Source: Xestospongia muta (Eukaryota; Porifera; Demospongiae; Haplosclerida; Petrosiidae). Taken from it: a stretch of DNA of 64,000 bases. Each line of letters opens with the position of its first letter. Positions within the stretch are counted from its first letter, which is position 1. Below the pieces are notes generated by a model. It had not been told where the DNA came from and did not search any database. It saw nothing but the letters and a program-made list of their open reading frames with translations. Location of the stretch: assembly GCA_963693285.1 (NCBI GenBank), contig OY848918.1, positions 19,913,484 through 19,977,483 of the forward strand, given 5' to 3'. The translations under genes were made by a program, and so were the position numbers. Of this stretch, positions 61,122-64,000 are shown piece by piece.

Positions 61122-61852
61122 GTGAGTATTTCCATTAATTAAATATGTTGTCATTACTATATATGACTGTATTTTGTATGTAATGTTGTTATTAATACAT
61201 ATAATTATATAGATGTTTGTGGTTTAATCATCTCTTATAAATTATTATATGGACACTCCTAAAATAACTACAAAGACAAAAGTGATTATTGTAGTAGCTA
61301 TAATTAACATAAAATGATACAGTGCCTGCAAAAGTACAGTACCAATTTATTTCCTTAGAAGGTAACACCTACTTTAAATTTAACTAACAATGAAATGGAA
61401 ATAAATAGGTTCTTTCAAAGTATTAGTGAATTCTCTTGTTTTTATAATTTTCGCATGCAATTTCTTGTAGGATCAAGAATGCTTTTTATGATCTGGATAC
61501 CCCTATTTGCTGTTAAAGCTTGAAAAGACAATTTTATGACTTCAAAAGTTCATCACAAAAATAAAGCCTTGTACAACGCAAAAATTGTTTCCTTCGATAG
61601 AATGCTTTGTGTTGCAAGCTTAAAATATCTCATATAGCTGTAGCTATCATAGGTTAGTAATAAATAGTCAAAATATATGGAACTCAAGACTGTTTGCATA
61701 TGAAAGAAAATGCTCCCCAAAGTGTGAAACAAGAAAAGAATGTGATTAAATAAACATGATGAATGTTGAATAGGGTTATTGCAAAATTATGGGTTAGTCT
61801 TGAGAGGTAAGCAATGGGGGTGGCCTGACATTTTCCTGTTAACAGAGTCTTA
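61122..61852. other. Gene 3 downstream intron or flank, mosaic
   Basis: 61122-61240 resembles the intron after gene 2 exon 35425. 61330-61640 matches 34275-34570. 61650-61737 (gttagtaataaatagtcaaa ...) matches gene 1 intron 2058-2143. So parts of both other genes are joined here. Confidence 0.65.
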
Positions 61853-62041
61853 AGGCTGGTTTACATAAGAAGCGTTTCAATGCGTAGCATTTGCGAAGGC
61901 GTTAACTGCGTTGCATAAGGCTACATACTGAATGTTCATATAAACGTCACTCACGCACGTGGGGTTGTTTAATTAGACACGCCCATCGAAAAAGGAGAAA
62001 ATGACTGAGGTTGTGTTGCTCCTTGCTCTGCTGAATAGACA

Positions 62042-63339
62042 ATGAAAAAGGAGACAGAGACGTATAAGAACAATGTGGGTGCCCCTATATTTATCCAGCA
62101 TTCGCAACAAGGTGAATTTTACCATCTCTTCCAGGAAATGCGCCTTACAGACACAGAATCCCATTTTCGTTACCTTAGAATGTCTAAGGAAACATTTGAC
62201 TTATTATTAGCCAAGGTAATATATTTTTCAGACAATGTAATCTTATACTTACTCATATTGTGTTATAAGGTTAAACCATGGTTAGCTTGTAGCCAGCACT
62301 GTAGTGGTCACTCTGTGAGGACTGAAATAACTCCTGCCGAAAGATTGGCAATTACTCTTCGATTTCTGGCAACAGGAAATTCATAGGTAAGAAGCTTTGT
62401 ATTTGTTGATACATAAACACTTGCCCATACTTGACAATGGAAAAGGTCCATAAAACTCAACCTTAGTCCCCTACACCCTGCTCTGAGGTATTTAGATTAT
62501 TTATCTTTTCCATAGGTATCTTTGTCTTTTAGTTTTTGTATTGGGAGAGCTACAGTTTGTAAGATTTTGCAGGAAACCTATGATGCTATTTGGAATGTTT
62601 TTCAGCTGGAATATGTCAAAACTCCATCAACAAAGGAAGAGTGGAAGGGTAGTAGTACCAAGTTTCAGCGCCTCTGGAATTTACCGAATTGTGTTGGTGC
62701 AATCGATGGAAAGCACATATTAATACATGCTCCAGTCAATTCTGGCTCTGCCTATTTTGATTATAAACGTACAGTGTAAACTATTTTTATAAAGGTTTTT
62801 ATTTATAGATTTTTATAAGGTACTCATTCAATTGTATTATTGGCAGTCTGTGATGCTCATTATCACTTTATTTTGGTGGATGTTGGGGATGCTGGTAGAC
62901 ATAGTGATGGTGGTGTACTAAATAATTCAGATTTTGGACAAGCACTGGAGGCTAATGCCCTTAATGTACCAACTGCTAGTCCACTACCTGGTACTACTCA
63001 ACCAGCATTACCATATGTGTTTGTTGGAGACGAAGCTTTCCCTCTAAAATTGAATATGATGAGACCATATCCGGGAAAAACCTTCCTGAATCAGAATCAA
63101 TATACGACTATTGGTTGAGCAGAGCCAGAAAAATAATTGAAAACAGTATTGGTATTCTAGCTGCAAGATGGCGGATTTTTCGTAGGCCAATAGTAGCTCA
63201 TCCTGATAATGTAGTGCTGTTCACCAAGGCAACTATAGCTTTGCACAAGTATCGCAAAACTACAGAGTCGAATGTGTACTGCCCTCCAGGTTTTATAGAT
63301 GGGGAAGATGGATCTGGTAATTATATTCCTGGTGGGTAG
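62042..63339 (+). pseudogene. Harbinger transposase (DDE_Tnp_4 type), lightly damaged
   Basis: Exons about 62042-62215, 62270-62386, 62516-62776, 62825-63085 and 63090-63339. Blocks: S-K-E-T-F-D-L-L-L; P-A-E-R-L-A-I-T-L-R-F-L-A-T-G; V-G-A-I-D-G-K-H (first D); [23 protein letters not shown] (second D); S-R-A-R-K-I-I-E-N-S-I-G-I-L (E). All three catalytic residues can be seen. Damage: TAG at 62384-62386 where the family has Y before V-S-L, and a frame change near 63085 between P-Y-P-G-K and Y-D-Y-W-L. Few lesions mean recent activity. Confidence 0.82.
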
Positions 63340-63740
63340 AGAGCTGAAGATAGTGAAAAGAGATTCGAAATTTTTAGGTCAAGTCAGTGGAAATAGGTAA
63401 TGTTAAAGTGAACACATTATAAATGTTTTCAGACCTCTTCTGTTTCATGTCAGGTATTCAAAATCTGCAAGAGATGCATTTGAGATGCATGATGTAAGAG
63501 ATGCATTTCATGACTACTTTAGTACATCCGTTGGTGAACTGAGTTGGCAATACAATCACATCCGGCAAACAAACTGAAATACTTATTGGTGATTATCAGT
63601 TAGTTTTACAATCACAAAATTATTCAATGCCTCACAATGTATTTTACAATTACATCATATTATATTATTAATATTGTCCATAAGTATTACTGAAATTAGG
63701 TGGTTCACTTGAAGGAAATTTCAATGTCTGTTAGAAGTTG
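63340..63740. other. Spacer between the convergent Harbinger genes
   Basis: Contains a short extension reading S-A-R-D-A-F near 63465 (possible transposase tail, out of frame). Otherwise AT-rich. Confidence 0.4.
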
Positions 63741-63939
63741 TTATATGCAACTTTGCCATTGCTTTTTGCCTTGGGTGGAGTCTTTTAAGGACAACTGCAA
63801 CTGCTTACCAAAAAGACCTTCTTCCGTGTCTTGGCGTTGTGCTAGTTTCTCTTCCAAATCCTTCAGGCTTTTTAAAATAGCTTCACCTACATCATCCAAC
63901 TTTATAACTATCCATTTTTTCCTGGAGGTTGGGGAGTGT
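63741..63939 (-). pseudogene. C-terminal part of the Harbinger accessory (Myb/MADF-like) protein, cut by piggyBac end
   Basis: Reverse strand from the TTAA: K-H-S-P-T-S-R-K-K-W, L-D-D-V-G-E-A-I-L-K-S-L-K-D-L-E-E-K, E-G-L-F-G-K-Q, stop at 63741. Harbinger elements carry a second DNA-binding protein, and its placement here convergent to the transposase fits. The helical S-L-K-D-L-E-E-K tail is consistent, but the DNA-binding part is outside the window. The frame is interrupted at 63943 by the insertion. Confidence 0.5.
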
Positions 63940-63943
63940 TTAA

Positions 63944-64000
63944 CCCTTCGTTGCGGAAGGCTCCACACTGAGCCCCACCCAATTTCATTGCAAAACGCAA
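63944..64000 (+). mobile_element. 5' end of another TTAA-CCCTTC piggyBac-type element
   Basis: TTAA at 63940-63943, then CCCTTCG and the phrase gagccccacccaatttcatt. This is the reverse complement of the MITE end near 16000-16053, with few differences. It continues beyond the window, so its length is unknown. Confidence 0.8.

Larger units (their letters stand above)
61853..63939 (+). mobile_element. PIF/Harbinger element (3' end lost or beyond window)
   Basis: Starts after TTA at 61850-61852 with AGGCTGGTTTACATAAGAAG, the usual kind of Harbinger end, followed by direct and inverted GCGTT/AACGC words in the subterminal region. It holds a transposase on + and the end of a convergent accessory frame on -. 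Right TIR not seen. Confidence 0.7.

Overview
The window looks like nuclear DNA from a demosponge, most likely Amphimedon queenslandica or a close relative (inference). It is very AT-rich, has short GT-AG introns and one-repeat ankyrin exons, and is packed with decayed DNA transposons. Its recognisable proteins are of the ankyrin / Roc-COR-like GTPase / Death-domain kind that I associate with sponge genomes. No tRNA, rRNA, CRISPR or bacterial operon signal was seen.

Layout: (1) 1-6.8 kb: gene 1 (+), open at its 5' end, with ankyrin repeats, a P-loop Roc-like GTPase, a COR-like region and a Death domain in 11 phase-consistent exons. (2) 7.6-10.6 kb: decayed relatives of gene 1, including a Death domain whose two conserved tryptophan codons are now stops. 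(3) 10.6-19 kb: mostly gene-free, with a 138-bp minisatellite interrupted by a piggyBac-type MITE, a reverse-strand piggyBac relic and a long CT microsatellite. (4) 19-23.1 kb: a reverse-strand SAMD3-like gene with one apparent frameshift, then a second reverse-strand gene or pseudogene I cannot identify. (5) 24.9-25.9 kb: a reverse-strand hAT (DUF4371-type) transposase relic. (6) 28.5-40.8 kb: gene 2 (+), a complete ankyrin / Roc-COR-like / Death gene of 8 coding exons (1006 residues), with mobile and duplicated DNA in its introns. (7) 41-53.7 kb: a transposon nest with a second piggyBac-type gene fragment that runs into a 44-bp minisatellite of about 37 units, a 1.1-kb inverted repeat with LINE reverse-transcriptase pieces, two copies of another piggyBac element, and a dead ankyrin exon. 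(8) 53.9-61.6 kb: a rearranged segmental duplication of gene 2 introns carrying two intact extra ankyrin exons (gene 3, fragmentary). (9) 61.85-64 kb: a PIF/Harbinger element with transposase and the end of a convergent accessory ORF, which is cut at its TTAA by a new piggyBac-type end that leaves the window.

The coherent theme is a local cluster of receptor-like genes. Ankyrin repeats would be the binding surface, a Roc-COR-like module the switch, and a Death domain the output to other Death-fold proteins. The order resembles DAPK1 without its kinase. Most ankyrin repeats are single 99-nt phase-0 exons, so they can be added, lost or swapped without breaking the frame. The window shows this material being copied, shuffled and killed by transposons and segmental duplication. 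One duplicated exon pair differs more than its flanking introns, mostly at amino-acid-changing sites.
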